Below, in pieces: positions 1 through 9,941 of a DNA stretch of 64,000 nt. Source of the DNA: Myxococcota bacterium. GTDB lineage: Bacteria; Myxococcota_A; UBA796; JAFGLY01. The translations under genes were made by a program, and so were the position numbers. The stretch covers positions 1 to 64,000 of the forward strand of contig JAJRWT010000032.1 of assembly GCA_024276675.1 (NCBI GenBank), written 5' to 3'. Each line of letters begins with the position of its first letter. Positions within the stretch are counted from its first letter, which is position 1. Under the pieces are notes generated by a model. The model was not told the DNA's origin. It did not search any database and was given only the letters and a program-made list of their open reading frames with translations.

Positions 1-150
1 AGGCGGACCGAGCCGGGGCGAGTCGCTTTCGAGCCAGGCGCATCCTGCGTAACCCGCCGGAATAGCAGCGCTATTTCAAGTGGTTGCGCGGATGTGCCTG
101 GCGAAGGAATGGGCCGCTCCGGCGATGGGAGCCATTTCCGGGTGGGAACC
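1..150 (+). repeat. Repeat family A, copy 1 (left end outside window)
   Basis: This sequence recurs near 29.3 kb, twice in tandem near 33.2-33.5 kb, and as a half copy near 41.6 kb. The full element is 165 bp with 16-bp terminal inverted repeats of the type AGTTCCCATCCGGAAA. This copy begins at about internal position 17, and its right terminal repeat lies at 135-150. The last bases differ slightly from the other copies (gggtgggaacctg). It sits just past the 3' end of the flippase-like gene. No transposase is encoded, so it resembles a miniature inverted-repeat element. Confidence 0.85.
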
Positions 151-247
151 TGCTAGTCGATCCATCGCGAGGCTTCCCGGGAGCCCACCCTGGAGCTGGT
201 GGGAATAGATGTGGACGTGCATCGGATACGCACGAGTGGTGATGGAG

Positions 248-1291
248 TCAACGCTGGCCTCGCCTTGTGAACAGGTAGATCCCTCCCAACACAGCCAAAA
301 GAATGGCAAACAGCCCCACGAGTGCATGCTGCGCCAGAATGGACGCCACGGCCAGATCCGGTGAAACCCCCAGCGGCACCGCCATCGCTGTCCAGGAGAG
401 TTCGACTGGCCCAAAGGTTCCAAGCGCCGGCAGTGGAACCACCAACAAGAACCGTTGCAGCGCCAGTATCAAGGCGATGACCGTGCCAGCCAGGGGAACT
501 TTGGCCGCAACAAGAACAATGGCCGAAGAAAACAATACGAGAGACCAGTTTCCCAGGGCGAGCAGCAGGTGGAGCAGCGCCTGCAATGGGCCCAGACGAA
601 ACTCCAACGCTGCTTCCTGGAACCAACGAGCTGCCATGGCGCCCAATCGACCCCATCTTCCGATGATCTTTCCCGTTGTTTCCAGCATCTGGGCCCCCCT
701 GAATACCAGAGCCACCGAAAGCACGAGGAAGACCAGCGCTGAGCTGCCAGCAGTCCATCCCACCACAGTACCATGGTCGGGCAGCAAGTCTGTTCCAGAG
801 GACCACAAGAGTACAAGTGCCAGAAAAGCCAGGGAGAGAAGATCAGCGACACGCAATATCACGAGTTGGGAAAGCCCCCTGGCAGCCACGCGACCTCCCA
901 GCCAGCGAATGAGCAGAATGTAGACCACTTCTCCAGAACGAAATGGAGCGAAGAGCAAAGAGGCAGCGTGTATGAATGCCACTGCCAGAGCTTCGCCGAA
1001 ACTCAGATCCCGCTCCACCAGCAGGAGAATCCGGTACGCGGACACCAAGCCAACCAAGGCCTGGAGCAGAAAGGCCACGACAACGACCTGCCAGGGTATG
1101 GTTGTGATCACTTCACCGAGCTGCTGCCCTCCGGCCCAGGCCACCAACAGTCCAATCACCAGGACGGTTCCGGCTATGGCCAGAAACAGGTGGGTTCTCG
1201 TCGGACCCCCCACTACTTCTGGCGGCGTGGAATCCGAACTTGAACCCGCAGCATGTGGCGAAATCTCTGTTCGCCCGCTGGTCCATCCCAC
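248..1291 (-). CDS. Lysylphosphatidylglycerol synthase/flippase-like integral membrane protein (UPF0104 family)
   Basis: This is a 347-residue polytopic inner-membrane protein. After a hydrophilic N-terminus of about 30 residues there are about eight hydrophobic segments. The region near residues 280-320 (LPALGTFGPVELSW, followed by a helix and AQHALVGLFAILL) matches the AglD/MprF-type transmembrane domain. That family moves or helps flip lipid-linked molecules, and many members have no assigned substrate. It has no C-terminal aminoacyl-transferase domain, so it is not a full MprF. It follows the glycosidase-like lipoprotein on the same strand with a 135-bp gap, so co-transcription is possible. 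The start is the first ATG after the gap. The membrane family is well supported, but the substrate is unknown. Confidence 0.75.
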   Translation of the reverse strand: MGWTSGRTEISPHAAGSSSDSTPPEVVGGPTRTHLFLAIAGTVLVIGLLVAWAGGQQLGEVITTIPWQVVVVAFLLQALVGLVSAYRILLLVERDLSFGEALAVAFIHAASLLFAPFRSGEVVYILLIRWLGGRVAARGLSQLVILRVADLLSLAFLALVLLWSSGTDLLPDHGTVVGWTAGSSALVFLVLSVALVFRGAQMLETTGKIIGRWGRLGAMAARWFQEAALEFRLGPLQALLHLLLALGNWSLVLFSSAIVLVAAKVPLAGTVIALILALQRFLLVVPLPALGTFGPVELSWTAMAVPLGVSPDLAVASILAQHALVGLFAILLAVLGGIYLFTRRGQR

Positions 1292-1426
1292 CTGCGGTTC
1301 TCCTTCTCAGTCCCAGGCCAGACCAGGTGCCTCTAATTCGAAATGGCCACCGCTGTTGCAATGTTCCCCGGGGGATTCAGCATGGTCCGATCCGTTGGAA
1401 ATGCCGCGTATCGACGGAATACCGAC

Positions 1427-3010
1427 CTACCCTGGCTCCGTGATCACCCACACGGGTCGTTGGGACACATCCACCGACAGGGATCCGTTGGTGATGGTGG
1501 CAAGGCTGTAGCTGAAAGCATCCAGGGGATCTCCAACGTCGATATAGGCTCCGGAATCTTCCGGGGGAACTGCCTCCAGGATCCGCGCTTCGGTGCCAGT
1601 GAGGCCCGTGAGGTTGAAAGTGATGGTTTCGTCCGAGAGTACACCATCCATGGTGTAGGACTCGAGAGATGCCGGGTCGAAGAGCAACAAGTACAATTCT
1701 CCGCCGTTGTTCCTGGGTACCTTGTAGGCGAACATACCGTCGTTGCTGCTGCTGTCTCCCTTGTCTTCGAGCACGATGCTGGCATTGGCCAGATCGGTGT
1801 CCTGGAGGAGGTATACCATCTGGTAGTAGGAGTACCACGAGAGCCACTTCACCGTTTCTTCCCGGAGACCATAGGACTCGAAAATGGTACTTGCTGCGCC
1901 CGGATCCACCACGTCTATGAGTTGGACTCCCCCACCTCCGCGAGCGTGAACCATCAACTGCAAGCCCAGCAGGCTTCGGGCCTGGGTCAGCTCTGACACA
2001 TTGTGATCGTCCATCTTGTTCTGGGTCGTGAAGTAGGAGGCAAAGCCTCCCTCGGTAATCCAGAGTTGCCGTTCGCTACCGGTCAGCTCGATGATGTTGT
2101 CCAGGAACTCTGAAACCGAATCCAGGTTGAGTTCGTTTGGATACACATGTGCTGCCATGGCATCGAAACCCGTGTAGCCGCTCCAGTTGTCGGTCAACTC
2201 CACCATCGTAAGTTTGAATAAATCCCAGTTTGCAGGGTTGAAATAGGCACGCCACGCAAGTCCACCGTACAGGGTGGTGGCGTCGGGATCCACGCCGTGG
2301 ATGATCTCGGTTGATTGGGCCAGGAAGGACGCATAGGTCTCGGGTGGACACCACGTGGTGTCGTTCACATACGCCTGGTCCAACTCGTTGCCCAGAATCC
2401 AGTTCTTGATGGGGCATTCTTGAATGGTGGCCTTGAGATCCTCGGATGGCTCCTGGGTGACTCCGGGGGTGACCTCGAAGACGTCGTCGCCGTCGTAACG
2501 CTCGACCACCGTTTCCAGGTATGTCTGCCAGTTGTCCTCGTCGGGAAGGAATGGCTGCCCCTCTGTCTGGGTGGAGAGCGCAGCCGGCGTGATGGTTGGG
2601 AAAAGACTGAAACCGTTATCGCAGGCCAACTGGACTATGGCATCCGTTCGAGACAGGTCCACATCCTGGGCATTACGGTCCACATCCACCGGAATCCAGG
2701 CGAAGGAGGCATATCCGTCGTCGTCGTGGATGCGGCTGGTCATCATGCCCAACTCCAGCATGTAGGGCAGACGTTCCTCTTCGATGGCGGCTATCGCCTC
2801 TTCCACGTCGCCCTGGAAGTCTCTCTGAACGTTGAGCCCATTGTAGAGTCCATATGGGCATGGATCCAGGGGACAGGACAGGTCTTCCAACGTACCGGTG
2901 TCGTCCACCTGGTTTCTGATACAGCCCAGCGTGCCGAGCGCCAGGGAAGCGCCCAGAAGCAGAGGTGGGTGAAGAAAATGAGTTCTTTTTGAGTAGTCCA
3001 TGGCGCGCAC
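1427..3010 (-). CDS. Secreted lipoprotein with clan GH-A-like glycoside hydrolase fold
   Basis: The protein has 527 residues. The N-terminus is a basic stretch and a hydrophobic core ending in a lipobox (LGTLGC, Cys30), so the mature protein should be lipid-anchored. Residues of about 55-420 read as a TIM barrel. ILGNELD near Glu209 resembles the acid/base Asn-Glu of clan GH-A, and LWITEGG at Glu320 resembles the nucleophile strand. About 80-100 residues of beta-rich sequence follow. Clan GH-A enzymes cleave beta-linked polysaccharides, but I cannot assign a GH family or substrate. It may instead be a non-catalytic sugar-binding relative. An alternative start at the second Met changes only the signal peptide. 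Confidence 0.65.
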   Translation of the reverse strand: MRAMDYSKRTHFLHPPLLLGASLALGTLGCIRNQVDDTGTLEDLSCPLDPCPYGLYNGLNVQRDFQGDVEEAIAAIEEERLPYMLELGMMTSRIHDDDGYASFAWIPVDVDRNAQDVDLSRTDAIVQLACDNGFSLFPTITPAALSTQTEGQPFLPDEDNWQTYLETVVERYDGDDVFEVTPGVTQEPSEDLKATIQECPIKNWILGNELDQAYVNDTTWCPPETYASFLAQSTEIIHGVDPDATTLYGGLAWRAYFNPANWDLFKLTMVELTDNWSGYTGFDAMAAHVYPNELNLDSVSEFLDNIIELTGSERQLWITEGGFASYFTTQNKMDDHNVSELTQARSLLGLQLMVHARGGGGVQLIDVVDPGAASTIFESYGLREETVKWLSWYSYYQMVYLLQDTDLANASIVLEDKGDSSSNDGMFAYKVPRNNGGELYLLLFDPASLESYTMDGVLSDETITFNLTGLTGTEARILEAVPPEDSGAYIDVGDPLDAFSYSLATITNGSLSVDVSQRPVWVITEPG

Positions 3011-3191
3011 CTTAGTCTCTGGAACCCGAACCCGTCAACATAAGAAACAGAACCCGTGGACGGGAAAACACAGTCCCTGGAAGTTGAACCGCCGTAATCC
3101 GGCCTGAAAAGAGTCATCCAGAGCCGTTCCCGTTGAATCCCCAAACGTACAGGTGGTGGAAACGACCTGCCTGTCCGTGACCGTCCATGGT

Positions 3192-5012
3192 CTATTCAAG
3201 TTTTTCCATGCTGCCCTCGTAGAAAGAATCGAGGATCTGCTTGTTGTTCCTCTCTACGACTCGTCTTTTTACCTTGTAGCTCGGGGTCAGCTCACCGCTT
3301 TCCTGGGTAAGCTCGTGATCGAGGAGGGCGAACTTCTTGATGGTCTCGTAGCTGGCGAGTTGTGAATTGACGTTGTTGATGGCTTCCTGGACAAGCTGCC
3401 TGATCTCGGGCCGGGACGAGAGATCCTCGTAGTTCTCGTACTGGATGCCATTTCGTTCTGCCCACTTGCCGGCGGTCTCCTGGTTGAGGGATATCAAGGC
3501 GGTACAAAAGTTGCGCCTGTCTCCGTGAACGACGACATGTGAAATGTACGGACAGCGGGTCTTCAGCAGGTTTTCGATGTTCTGCGGAGCCACATTCTTG
3601 CCGCCGGCAGTGACGATGATGTCCTTTTTCCGATCGGTTATCTTCAGGTATCCGGCTTCATCCAGCACACCGATGTCTCCCGTGTGCAGCCAGCCCCGAG
3701 AATCCAGCACCTCGGCGGAGTCCTCTGGAAGCTTGTAGTATGCCTTCATAACTCCGCGCCCCTTGACCAGGATCTCGCCATCATCCGCAATCTTGACCTC
3801 GGTCCCATTCAGCGGAGGGCCCACCGTACCAAAACGTACGTGTTCGGGCCTGTTGACAAAAGTGGCCGCACTGGTTTCAGTCAATCCGTATCCTTCCAGG
3901 ATCAGCAGTCCCGCCGCATGGAAGAACTCTGCTATCTCCGGCGAAAGCGGCGCACCTCCGGAGATAAAGAACCTGATACGGCCTCCGAACCCACGCCGCA
4001 GTCTGGAAAAGACCAACCTGTCGGCAATAGCGTATCTGGCGGCGAGAACACCACGAGGCTCCTGGCCCTTCTGCCTCAGCCTGCTCACCTGCCTGCCCAC
4101 CTGCACGGCCCATTTGAAAACGGAGTACTTGAATTTCCCACCGTCTCTGGCAGAAGAGAGCACTTTGTTGTAGACCTTTTCGAAGACCCTGGGGACTGCG
4201 GCCATGAAGGTGGGCCTGGTAGCGGCGATGTTGTCCACCAGGGAATCCATGTCACCATCGATTATGGTGGGAACCCCCAGGCGAATGAAGGCGATCTCCA
4301 TTACTTTTGCAAAGGAATGGGCCAGGGGCAGAAACAGAAACTGCCTGTCGGATGGGAAAATGACGCCCAGGAGATCTATGGCTTCCCCCTCGTATACCCA
4401 GCAGTCATGGGTGAGCATCACGCCCTTGGGAAGACCAGTGGTTCCGGATGTGTAGATAAGTGTGGCCAACGAGTCGGGACCCACCGATGCAGATGTTTTT
4501 TCGTACTCTCCTTTGTGAGAGCTTTCCCACTCGCTGCCCAGTTTTTCCAGGCTGGACAGGGTCATCACCCAGTCATCATGGCCCGCCTTTCCATTGAAGG
4601 TGATTACCTTCTCTACCCGGTGCAACTCGCTCTTCAAGGCCAGCAGTTTTTCAAGCTGCGCTTCGTTCTCGACAAATACAAAAACCGATTCGGAATCGTT
4701 GATGATGTAGGCACACTCATCGGCGGTATTCGAGGGATAGATGGTGGTCGTGGCCCCCGCCGCGGCCAGTATCGCCATGTCTGCGAAGACCCATTCAGGC
4801 CTCGTGGAACTCAATATCGAACAACGCTGTTCGGGAAGCAAGCCCAGGGCCAACAGGCCACAACTGATACGACGAGTACGCTCACCTACTTCTTTCCAGG
4901 GCATTACATTCCAGGAATGCTCTTTTCGGTAAAAGATTGCTTCGCTGTCGGGAGTCGAGTTGACACGGTGGTGGAACATCTCGACGACAGACCTGAAGGA
5001 CGTCACGGGCAT
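3192..5012 (-). CDS. Long-chain fatty acid--CoA ligase (AMP-binding, FadD15-like)
   Basis: The enzyme activates long-chain fatty acids to acyl-CoA through an acyl-adenylate. From the chosen start it has 606 residues, the usual length for the FadD15/ACSL-like branch. ANL superfamily motifs appear in order: the P-loop YTSGTTGLPKG, the fatty-acyl motif GYGLTETSA, and the C-terminal hinge and lysine region (ITDRKKDIIVTAGGKNVAP). The reading frame stays open for 50 codons upstream. I chose the ATG at 5012 because ggagaa lies just before it and family homology (MPVTSF...) begins there. It is divergent from the radical SAM gene across about 230 bp. The exact chain-length preference is unknown. Confidence 0.9.
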   Translation of the reverse strand: MPVTSFRSVVEMFHHRVNSTPDSEAIFYRKEHSWNVMPWKEVGERTRRISCGLLALGLLPEQRCSILSSTRPEWVFADMAILAAAGATTTIYPSNTADECAYIINDSESVFVFVENEAQLEKLLALKSELHRVEKVITFNGKAGHDDWVMTLSSLEKLGSEWESSHKGEYEKTSASVGPDSLATLIYTSGTTGLPKGVMLTHDCWVYEGEAIDLLGVIFPSDRQFLFLPLAHSFAKVMEIAFIRLGVPTIIDGDMDSLVDNIAATRPTFMAAVPRVFEKVYNKVLSSARDGGKFKYSVFKWAVQVGRQVSRLRQKGQEPRGVLAARYAIADRLVFSRLRRGFGGRIRFFISGGAPLSPEIAEFFHAAGLLILEGYGLTETSAATFVNRPEHVRFGTVGPPLNGTEVKIADDGEILVKGRGVMKAYYKLPEDSAEVLDSRGWLHTGDIGVLDEAGYLKITDRKKDIIVTAGGKNVAPQNIENLLKTRCPYISHVVVHGDRRNFCTALISLNQETAGKWAERNGIQYENYEDLSSRPEIRQLVQEAINNVNSQLASYETIKKFALLDHELTQESGELTPSYKVKRRVVERNNKQILDSFYEGSMEKLE

Positions 5013-5239
5013 GGGCTTCTCCGCCAGATTTTGGGAAAGCGTCGATGGATTATGGGTATTGCCGGTTGTTGGAACACTTTCGACATGGGCGCTTGGGAGC
5101 TGCTTGCGATAACCTGTTGGCCTGCCAGTACCGTCTCCCGGTAGATGAAAGTGATTGGTCATACAGGGATTCGCCAGGTGCTACAATCATTGAGCTGCGG
5201 TCTTCTGCAGGAGTCCACAAAGTTCATCAGGAGCGCACC
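5013..5239. other. Divergent intergenic region between acyl-CoA ligase and radical SAM gene
   Basis: This 227-bp stretch separates two divergently transcribed genes and should hold both promoters. Open frames run through it from both genes, but no protein homology is visible. I could not make out convincing -35/-10 hexamers. AGGAG at 5229-5233 is the ribosome binding site of the rightward gene. Confidence 0.4.
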
Positions 5240-6736
5240 TTGAGCAGCCAGAAGAAAAAAACCAGAGTTCTGTTCCTCAAGTACCACGAAGATGCCGATC
5301 AGCAACCGCTCTCGCGGAAAGCGGCAGAACGGCTCGGGATATTTCCCAGCCTGGCCCTGGGCGGTTTGGCTGCCGTCGTAAGGAACCATGGCTTTCCAGT
5401 CAGGATAATCGACCTCCATGCTGAAAATATCTTTCCCGAGGAATCCGCATCCAGAGTACGAGAGTATTCACCCCAGGTCATCGCCCTGACCGCCAAGACT
5501 CTGGGCTGGCCCGCCGTTGTCGAGCTGGCGCTGTTGGCAAGGAGCGTGGTGCCAGAGGCGATCATCGTGGTGGGAGGGCCCCAATTGAGCGTATTCCCCA
5601 GGGAGTCGATGTCTTGGCAGTGCTTCGATATCGCTGTCCTTGGCGATGGCGAGGAGACCTTTCTGGATATCTGCCAGCGGGTCGAGGACTCTGGGCCCCA
5701 TTGGACGGCACTTCAAGACATCCCCGGCACCTTGGTGCGCACTTCCGACGGTGAGCTGCTCATGAACCCCGCCAGGCCCGCTGTGGATGATCTGGACAGA
5801 CTTCCCTTCACGGCTTTTGATTTGATGCCCATGCATCGCTATCATTGCCTCACCGTTCTGAACCCCATGGCTACCATGGTCACTTCCAGGGGTTGCCCAT
5901 GGCACTGTGGCTACTGTTCCCAGGTCTACTCGGAGCGTCTCCGATTCAGATCTCCCGAAGCCGTAGTGCAAGAGATGGAGTGGCTCGAACGTCGCTTCGG
6001 CGTCCGCGAGATAGTGATGTTCGACGAAACCTTCACCATCGGCAAAGAGAGGATACGGCAGATCTGCGAGGAAAAACTGCGCAGGAATCTCCAGGTCCGG
6101 TTCAATATCCGAGCACGCGTAGACACCGTTGATCGAGAGAGCCTCAACCTGCTCAAACAGGCCGGCCTCAGGTCCATCCACATGGGGGTCGAGGCAGGAA
6201 CCGATCGACTGCTGAAGATCATGAACAAACAGATCACGAAGGAGCAGGCCGAAAGAGCTTTCAAGATTGCTCGGGAATGTGGAATAGAGACTCGCGGCTA
6301 TTTCATGATCGGATACTTCGATGCCACGGCCCATGACATCGAGGAAACAATAGACTTCGCCAAGAACCTGGGCCTGGACTGGGCGAGCTTTTCGGTGGCC
6401 ACGGCCCTTCCCGCCACGGACCTCTACAAAGTCTGCCGACAACGAGGCTACATCGATGGCGACCCATGGAAGGAGTACACGCTGGACGGCGGGGGGGCCA
6501 TTCCCCAGCTCGAGACCGAGACCTTCACAGCCCAACAGCTCCGAGCCTTTCGCGCCAGAGCCTACAGGGAGTTCTACCTGCGAGCAGACCTCATCCGTCG
6601 AAAGCTCTCCCTCTCGCAGAGCAGAGCGGACCTGTTTGAAATGCTGGGTGGTCTGGGAGTGCTGGCCGAGATTTTCAAGGCAAACGTACTGAAAAAGGTT
6701 CCCCGGGTGGACCTTGGTACTCATGGTACTGTCTGA
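5240..6736 (+). CDS. B12-binding domain radical SAM protein
   Basis: The protein has 498 residues from a TTG start, chosen because AGGAG ends six bases upstream and homology begins directly after it. The 65 open codons before it look non-coding. The N-terminal ~140 residues form a Rossmann-like cobalamin-binding domain (RVLFLKY, then VRIIDLH and IIVVGGPQLS). The radical SAM core follows, with the CxxxCxxC cluster motif in TSRGCPWHCGYC and later IHMGVEAGTD. Such enzymes carry out B12-dependent methylations or rearrangements, often in lipid or natural-product pathways. The substrate cannot be read from the sequence. It stands alone between the divergent acyl-CoA ligase and the convergent prmC. 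Confidence 0.85.
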   Translation: MSSQKKKTRVLFLKYHEDADQQPLSRKAAERLGIFPSLALGGLAAVVRNHGFPVRIIDLHAENIFPEESASRVREYSPQVIALTAKTLGWPAVVELALLARSVVPEAIIVVGGPQLSVFPRESMSWQCFDIAVLGDGEETFLDICQRVEDSGPHWTALQDIPGTLVRTSDGELLMNPARPAVDDLDRLPFTAFDLMPMHRYHCLTVLNPMATMVTSRGCPWHCGYCSQVYSERLRFRSPEAVVQEMEWLERRFGVREIVMFDETFTIGKERIRQICEEKLRRNLQVRFNIRARVDTVDRESLNLLKQAGLRSIHMGVEAGTDRLLKIMNKQITKEQAERAFKIARECGIETRGYFMIGYFDATAHDIEETIDFAKNLGLDWASFSVATALPATDLYKVCRQRGYIDGDPWKEYTLDGGGAIPQLETETFTAQQLRAFRARAYREFYLRADLIRRKLSLSQSRADLFEMLGGLGVLAEIFKANVLKKVPRVDLGTHGTV

Positions 6737-6775
6737 CCACCCCGTTCCAGGGTAAGTTGCGATGCTAAGATGCAT

Positions 6776-7636
6776 TCAGCCGCTGGCGTGGACGGCTGTA
6801 ACTACACGAGGGTTCCCCGCCAGGTCGAGGTGGAGCCGCGTTTCTTCGAATCCTGCCTGTCGGGCGATGGCAAGGGCTTCATCCGCCTGGTCGCAGCCAA
6901 TCTCGAAAGCCACCCCGTACCGTACCCTTTGCGCGGCTTGGAGCACGAGCCGGCGCACCAGCTCCAAGCCGTCCATGCCCCCGTCCAGGGCAAGCCTGGG
7001 CTCGTACAGAGATACTTCGGGTTCCAGGACGGAAATCCTGGCACTGGGGATGTAGGGTGGATTGGACACCACCCAGTCGATTCTGCGCCGGGACGGCACG
7101 GGGGAGAGCAAGTCACCCTGCAGTAGGGCCACGCGGTCTTTGATACCCAGAGAAATAGCGTTGGTTCGCGTACATTGCAGGGCTCTGGCGTCCAGGTCTG
7201 TCGCGAAGAGGCGTATGTTTGCCAGCCGGTGAGCCAGCGCCAGACCCACACAACCAGTGCCACATCCCACGTCCACCAGGTAGACGGGATCCGTTGATTC
7301 ACCTCCGGAGATACACTCAAGAAGGGACTCGACGAGACACTCGGTTTCTGGCCTGGGGACCAACAGCCCTGGATCTACACGGAAGGAAAGTGAAAAAAAC
7401 TCCTTCCTGCCGGTGATCCAGGCGATGGGCTCCCGATTGGCACGGCGTCTCAACAGCTCCCTGGCCCTGGCCAGTTCCGAGGGGATGAGCGGACGATCAT
7501 ATTGAAGGTAGAGCTGTAACCTGTCCAACTCCAGGGCATGGCCAAGGAGCAGCTCGGCGTCCAACCTGGGGCCCGGAACTCCCTTTCCTTCCAGGTAGCG
7601 CGTAGAGAGCCGTAGAACCTCGCCCAGGACGCGCAT
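6776..7636 (-). CDS. prmC: Release factor glutamine N5-methyltransferase PrmC
   Basis: PrmC methylates the glutamine of the GGQ motif in release factors RF1 and RF2, using S-adenosylmethionine. The 286-residue length is typical. The N-terminal helical domain is followed by the Rossmann methyltransferase. VGCGTGCVGLALA binds the methyl donor, FATDLDARAL is the acidic loop, and VSNPPYIP is the NPPY catalytic motif. It begins directly after the prfA stop codon, so the enzyme and its substrate are co-transcribed, as in many bacteria. Confidence 0.95.
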   Translation of the reverse strand: MRVLGEVLRLSTRYLEGKGVPGPRLDAELLLGHALELDRLQLYLQYDRPLIPSELARARELLRRRANREPIAWITGRKEFFSLSFRVDPGLLVPRPETECLVESLLECISGGESTDPVYLVDVGCGTGCVGLALAHRLANIRLFATDLDARALQCTRTNAISLGIKDRVALLQGDLLSPVPSRRRIDWVVSNPPYIPSARISVLEPEVSLYEPRLALDGGMDGLELVRRLVLQAAQRVRYGVAFEIGCDQADEALAIARQAGFEETRLHLDLAGNPRVVTAVHASG

Positions 7637-7637
7637 C

Positions 7638-8726
7638 TCAGGATTCCTGTTGGGCCTTCAACAGCTCCGCCCGGTGGTGTGCCTGCAGGGCTGTGACGAG
7701 TTCGTCGAGATCTCCCTGGAGCACTCTATCCAACTTGTAGAGGGTCAGGTTGATGCGATGATCCGTAATTCGGTTCTGTGGGAAATTATAGGTGCGTATA
7801 CGTTCGGAGCGATCCCCCTTGCCAACCTGTGCTCGACGAGCAGCGGCTTCCCGTGCCGCCTGTTCAGCTTCTTGACGTTGCAGGAGACGAGAGGCCAGGA
7901 CGGACATGGCCCTGGTCTTGTTCTTGTGCTGGGACTTCTCGTCCTGGCAGATGACGACAATCCCGGTGGGAATATGAGTAATTCGGACGGCGGAGTCGGT
8001 GGTGTTCACCGATTGCCCCCCGGGGCCACCGGCACGGAAAACGTCGATGCGAAGATCTGCTTGATGGATATCCACCTCTACGGGCTCGGCTTCGGGCAGT
8101 ATTGCCACTGTTGCAGCAGAGGTGTGGATACGGCCTTGCGCCTCGGTGAGGGGAACCCTCTGGACCCGGTGCACGCCGCTTTCAAAGCGCAGATGACCAT
8201 ACACCTTCTCACCGCTGATTCGCGTAAGGATCTCCTTGAAACCCACGGCGGATTTTCCACCTCCCCCTCCCACGGCGAAGTCGTTGGCAGAAAAGACTTC
8301 CTGCTTCCAACCCTTGCCATCGCAGTAGTGGCTGTACATCCGGAAAAGATCACCGGCGAAGAGAGCGGCTTCATCTCCACCGGTGCCGGCTCGTATTTCC
8401 AGTATTACGTTCCTGCCCTCGTGGGGGTCCTTGGGAAGAAGGAGTAGCTTGAGCCGTCGTTCATGGGCCGAAAGGCGCTCGTGCAGCACGTCGGCTTCGG
8501 CACGTGCCATCTCACGGAATTCATCGTCCTCCATGAGCGCCTGGAGATCGTGGATCTCCTGGCGAATATCCTTGTAGCTCTGGTAGGTTTCAGCCAGTGG
8601 ACGAAGCTGGGCAAGCTCTCGCGAGAGTGCCATGATCTGTTGGTGATCCTTGGCAATCGCGGGATCGGCAAGCTGGCTGTTGATCTCCCGAGTTCTTTCC
8701 AGGATCCCATCGAGACGAGCAAACAC
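7638..8726 (-). CDS. prfA: Peptide chain release factor 1
   Basis: RF1 reads UAA and UAG in the ribosomal A site and triggers peptide release. It has 362 residues from a GTG start, which gives the canonical N-terminus [10 protein letters not shown] and has GGAG six bases upstream. The frame is open 12 codons further. The catalytic GGQ is in [18 protein letters not shown], and the later arginine-rich segment ([18 protein letters not shown]) is typical of RF1. Four downstream genes in this window contain in-frame TAG or TAA codons, so the integrity of this factor matters for reading them. It looks complete. Confidence 0.95.
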   Translation of the reverse strand: MFARLDGILERTREINSQLADPAIAKDHQQIMALSRELAQLRPLAETYQSYKDIRQEIHDLQALMEDDEFREMARAEADVLHERLSAHERRLKLLLLPKDPHEGRNVILEIRAGTGGDEAALFAGDLFRMYSHYCDGKGWKQEVFSANDFAVGGGGGKSAVGFKEILTRISGEKVYGHLRFESGVHRVQRVPLTEAQGRIHTSAATVAILPEAEPVEVDIHQADLRIDVFRAGGPGGQSVNTTDSAVRITHIPTGIVVICQDEKSQHKNKTRAMSVLASRLLQRQEAEQAAREAAARRAQVGKGDRSERIRTYNFPQNRITDHRINLTLYKLDRVLQGDLDELVTALQAHHRAELLKAQQES

Positions 8727-8798
8727 GGCAACTCCGGGGCTGGGGAATCCTTGCGCTGGCACCTGGAACGTAACCCGGCCAGGCGAATGGTGGAGGTT

Positions 8799-9863
8799 TC
8801 ACAATGCAGCAGAGCCGGTGATGAATGCCTCTCCTTCCAGGCCCAGCGATTGCCCGCTGGGCTGGCCCCAGGTTCCAACCGCCTTCTCCAGGGCCGCAAT
8901 CGCCACCTCGAGCTGCTTGTCATCGGGTTCCTCGGTGGTCAAATGCTGCAGCAGGAGACCTGGACTCGCCAACCAACGAAAAGGCGTGAATCTGTAGAAT
9001 CTTGAAGACAGCCGGATGACCTCATAGCTGATGGCGGCTACGGGTAATGTGAGGGGAATCTTGACCAGCACCTGGAGACTGTTGCGCAGCATGGAGTTCT
9101 CGATTGACACGGCGGGTAGCAAGGGAAACGCGGCGCTGAACACCAGGATGGACAATACCACTACAAAGATCAAAAAACTGGTGCCGCAACGTGGATGAAA
9201 ACGCGATTGTACTCTGACGTTGTCGATCGTGGGATCCAGCCCCTGCTCCCAGGCATAGATGGTCTTGTGTTCTGCTCCATGGTAGGCAAAGACTCGAAGA
9301 ATGTCGGGGATACGGCGGATAAGGGCGAGGTAGGAAAGGAAGATCCCCATCTTGATGACACCATCCACCAGGTGGAAGATGGGAGTTTCCACGGTCCAGG
9401 CCGTGCCGAAGATGCTGCCAAGACCCGCCGTCAACAGGTGGGGTATAGCAACGAACAATGCCAGCCCGAACAGGATGGCTCCCAAGATGGCACCAGTCCT
9501 GGAGAGCCGGTCCAGCAAACCTGGCTGATCTTGGTCATGGAGGGGGACTGCCGAGTCTCCGGAGGCCTGTATGTCGGTTATTTCGTCTTCTTCCAACTGC
9601 TCCGCTGACCAGTTCAAGGCCTTCATGCCCACGACGAGAGAGTCTATCAGTACGAAGATTCCCCGTATGAGTGGAGCCTTGAAGATTCTGTAACGTTGGA
9701 AGAAAGGAGAGTAGGGGTTCGCCTCTACGAGGATGGAGCCGTCGTTCTTCCTCACCGCCACAGCGATAGCATGTGGAGCACGCATCATTACGCCCTCCAT
9801 TACCGCCTGCCCCCCAACGTAGGGCCGAGCTGGCGTGGAGTCGGTCAAGATGCTGTTGGTCAT
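8799..9863 (-). CDS. DUF1385 family membrane protein
   Basis: The protein has 354 residues. The N-terminal signature YVGGQAVMEGVMMR is diagnostic of DUF1385 (YqhQ-like). About five hydrophobic segments follow, with YHGAEHKTIYAWEQG and HPRCGTSFL between them, the other conserved blocks of the family. The biochemical function is unknown. Its position between rpmE and prfA is commonly seen for this family in several phyla and suggests a link to translation or a shared promoter. Part of the 9.9-kb repeat fragment lies between it and rpmE. Confidence 0.85.
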   Translation of the reverse strand: MTNSILTDSTPARPYVGGQAVMEGVMMRAPHAIAVAVRKNDGSILVEANPYSPFFQRYRIFKAPLIRGIFVLIDSLVVGMKALNWSAEQLEEDEITDIQASGDSAVPLHDQDQPGLLDRLSRTGAILGAILFGLALFVAIPHLLTAGLGSIFGTAWTVETPIFHLVDGVIKMGIFLSYLALIRRIPDILRVFAYHGAEHKTIYAWEQGLDPTIDNVRVQSRFHPRCGTSFLIFVVVLSILVFSAAFPLLPAVSIENSMLRNSLQVLVKIPLTLPVAAISYEVIRLSSRFYRFTPFRWLASPGLLLQHLTTEEPDDKQLEVAIAALEKAVGTWGQPSGQSLGLEGEAFITGSAAL

Positions 9864-9906
9864 GCCGAGATTGAGGGTACGTGGTGGGATTCCAGGAGGC
9901 TACAGA

Positions 9907-9941
9907 TCCGTAGCGGGCATGAACTTTCCCGACGGCTCCTA
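9907..9941 (-). repeat. Repeat family B, half copy
   Basis: Read on the minus strand, GGAGCCGTCGGGAAAG is followed by a variant of the CCCGCTACG block. The same blocks occur in the full copy at 37486-37567 and in the copy inside the GT-C glycosyltransferase gene near 19.0 kb. Only the left half is recognisable here. Its first bases overlap the stop codon of rpmE. Confidence 0.65.

Noticed and set aside
3684..5144. 486-codon open frame on the plus strand
   Set aside because: It lies antisense to the clear acyl-CoA ligase. The translation has no motif or signal, and GC-rich codon use explains the open frame.
5468..6775. 435-codon open frame on the minus strand
   Set aside because: It is antisense to the radical SAM gene, whose CxxxCxxC and B12 motifs are unmistakable.
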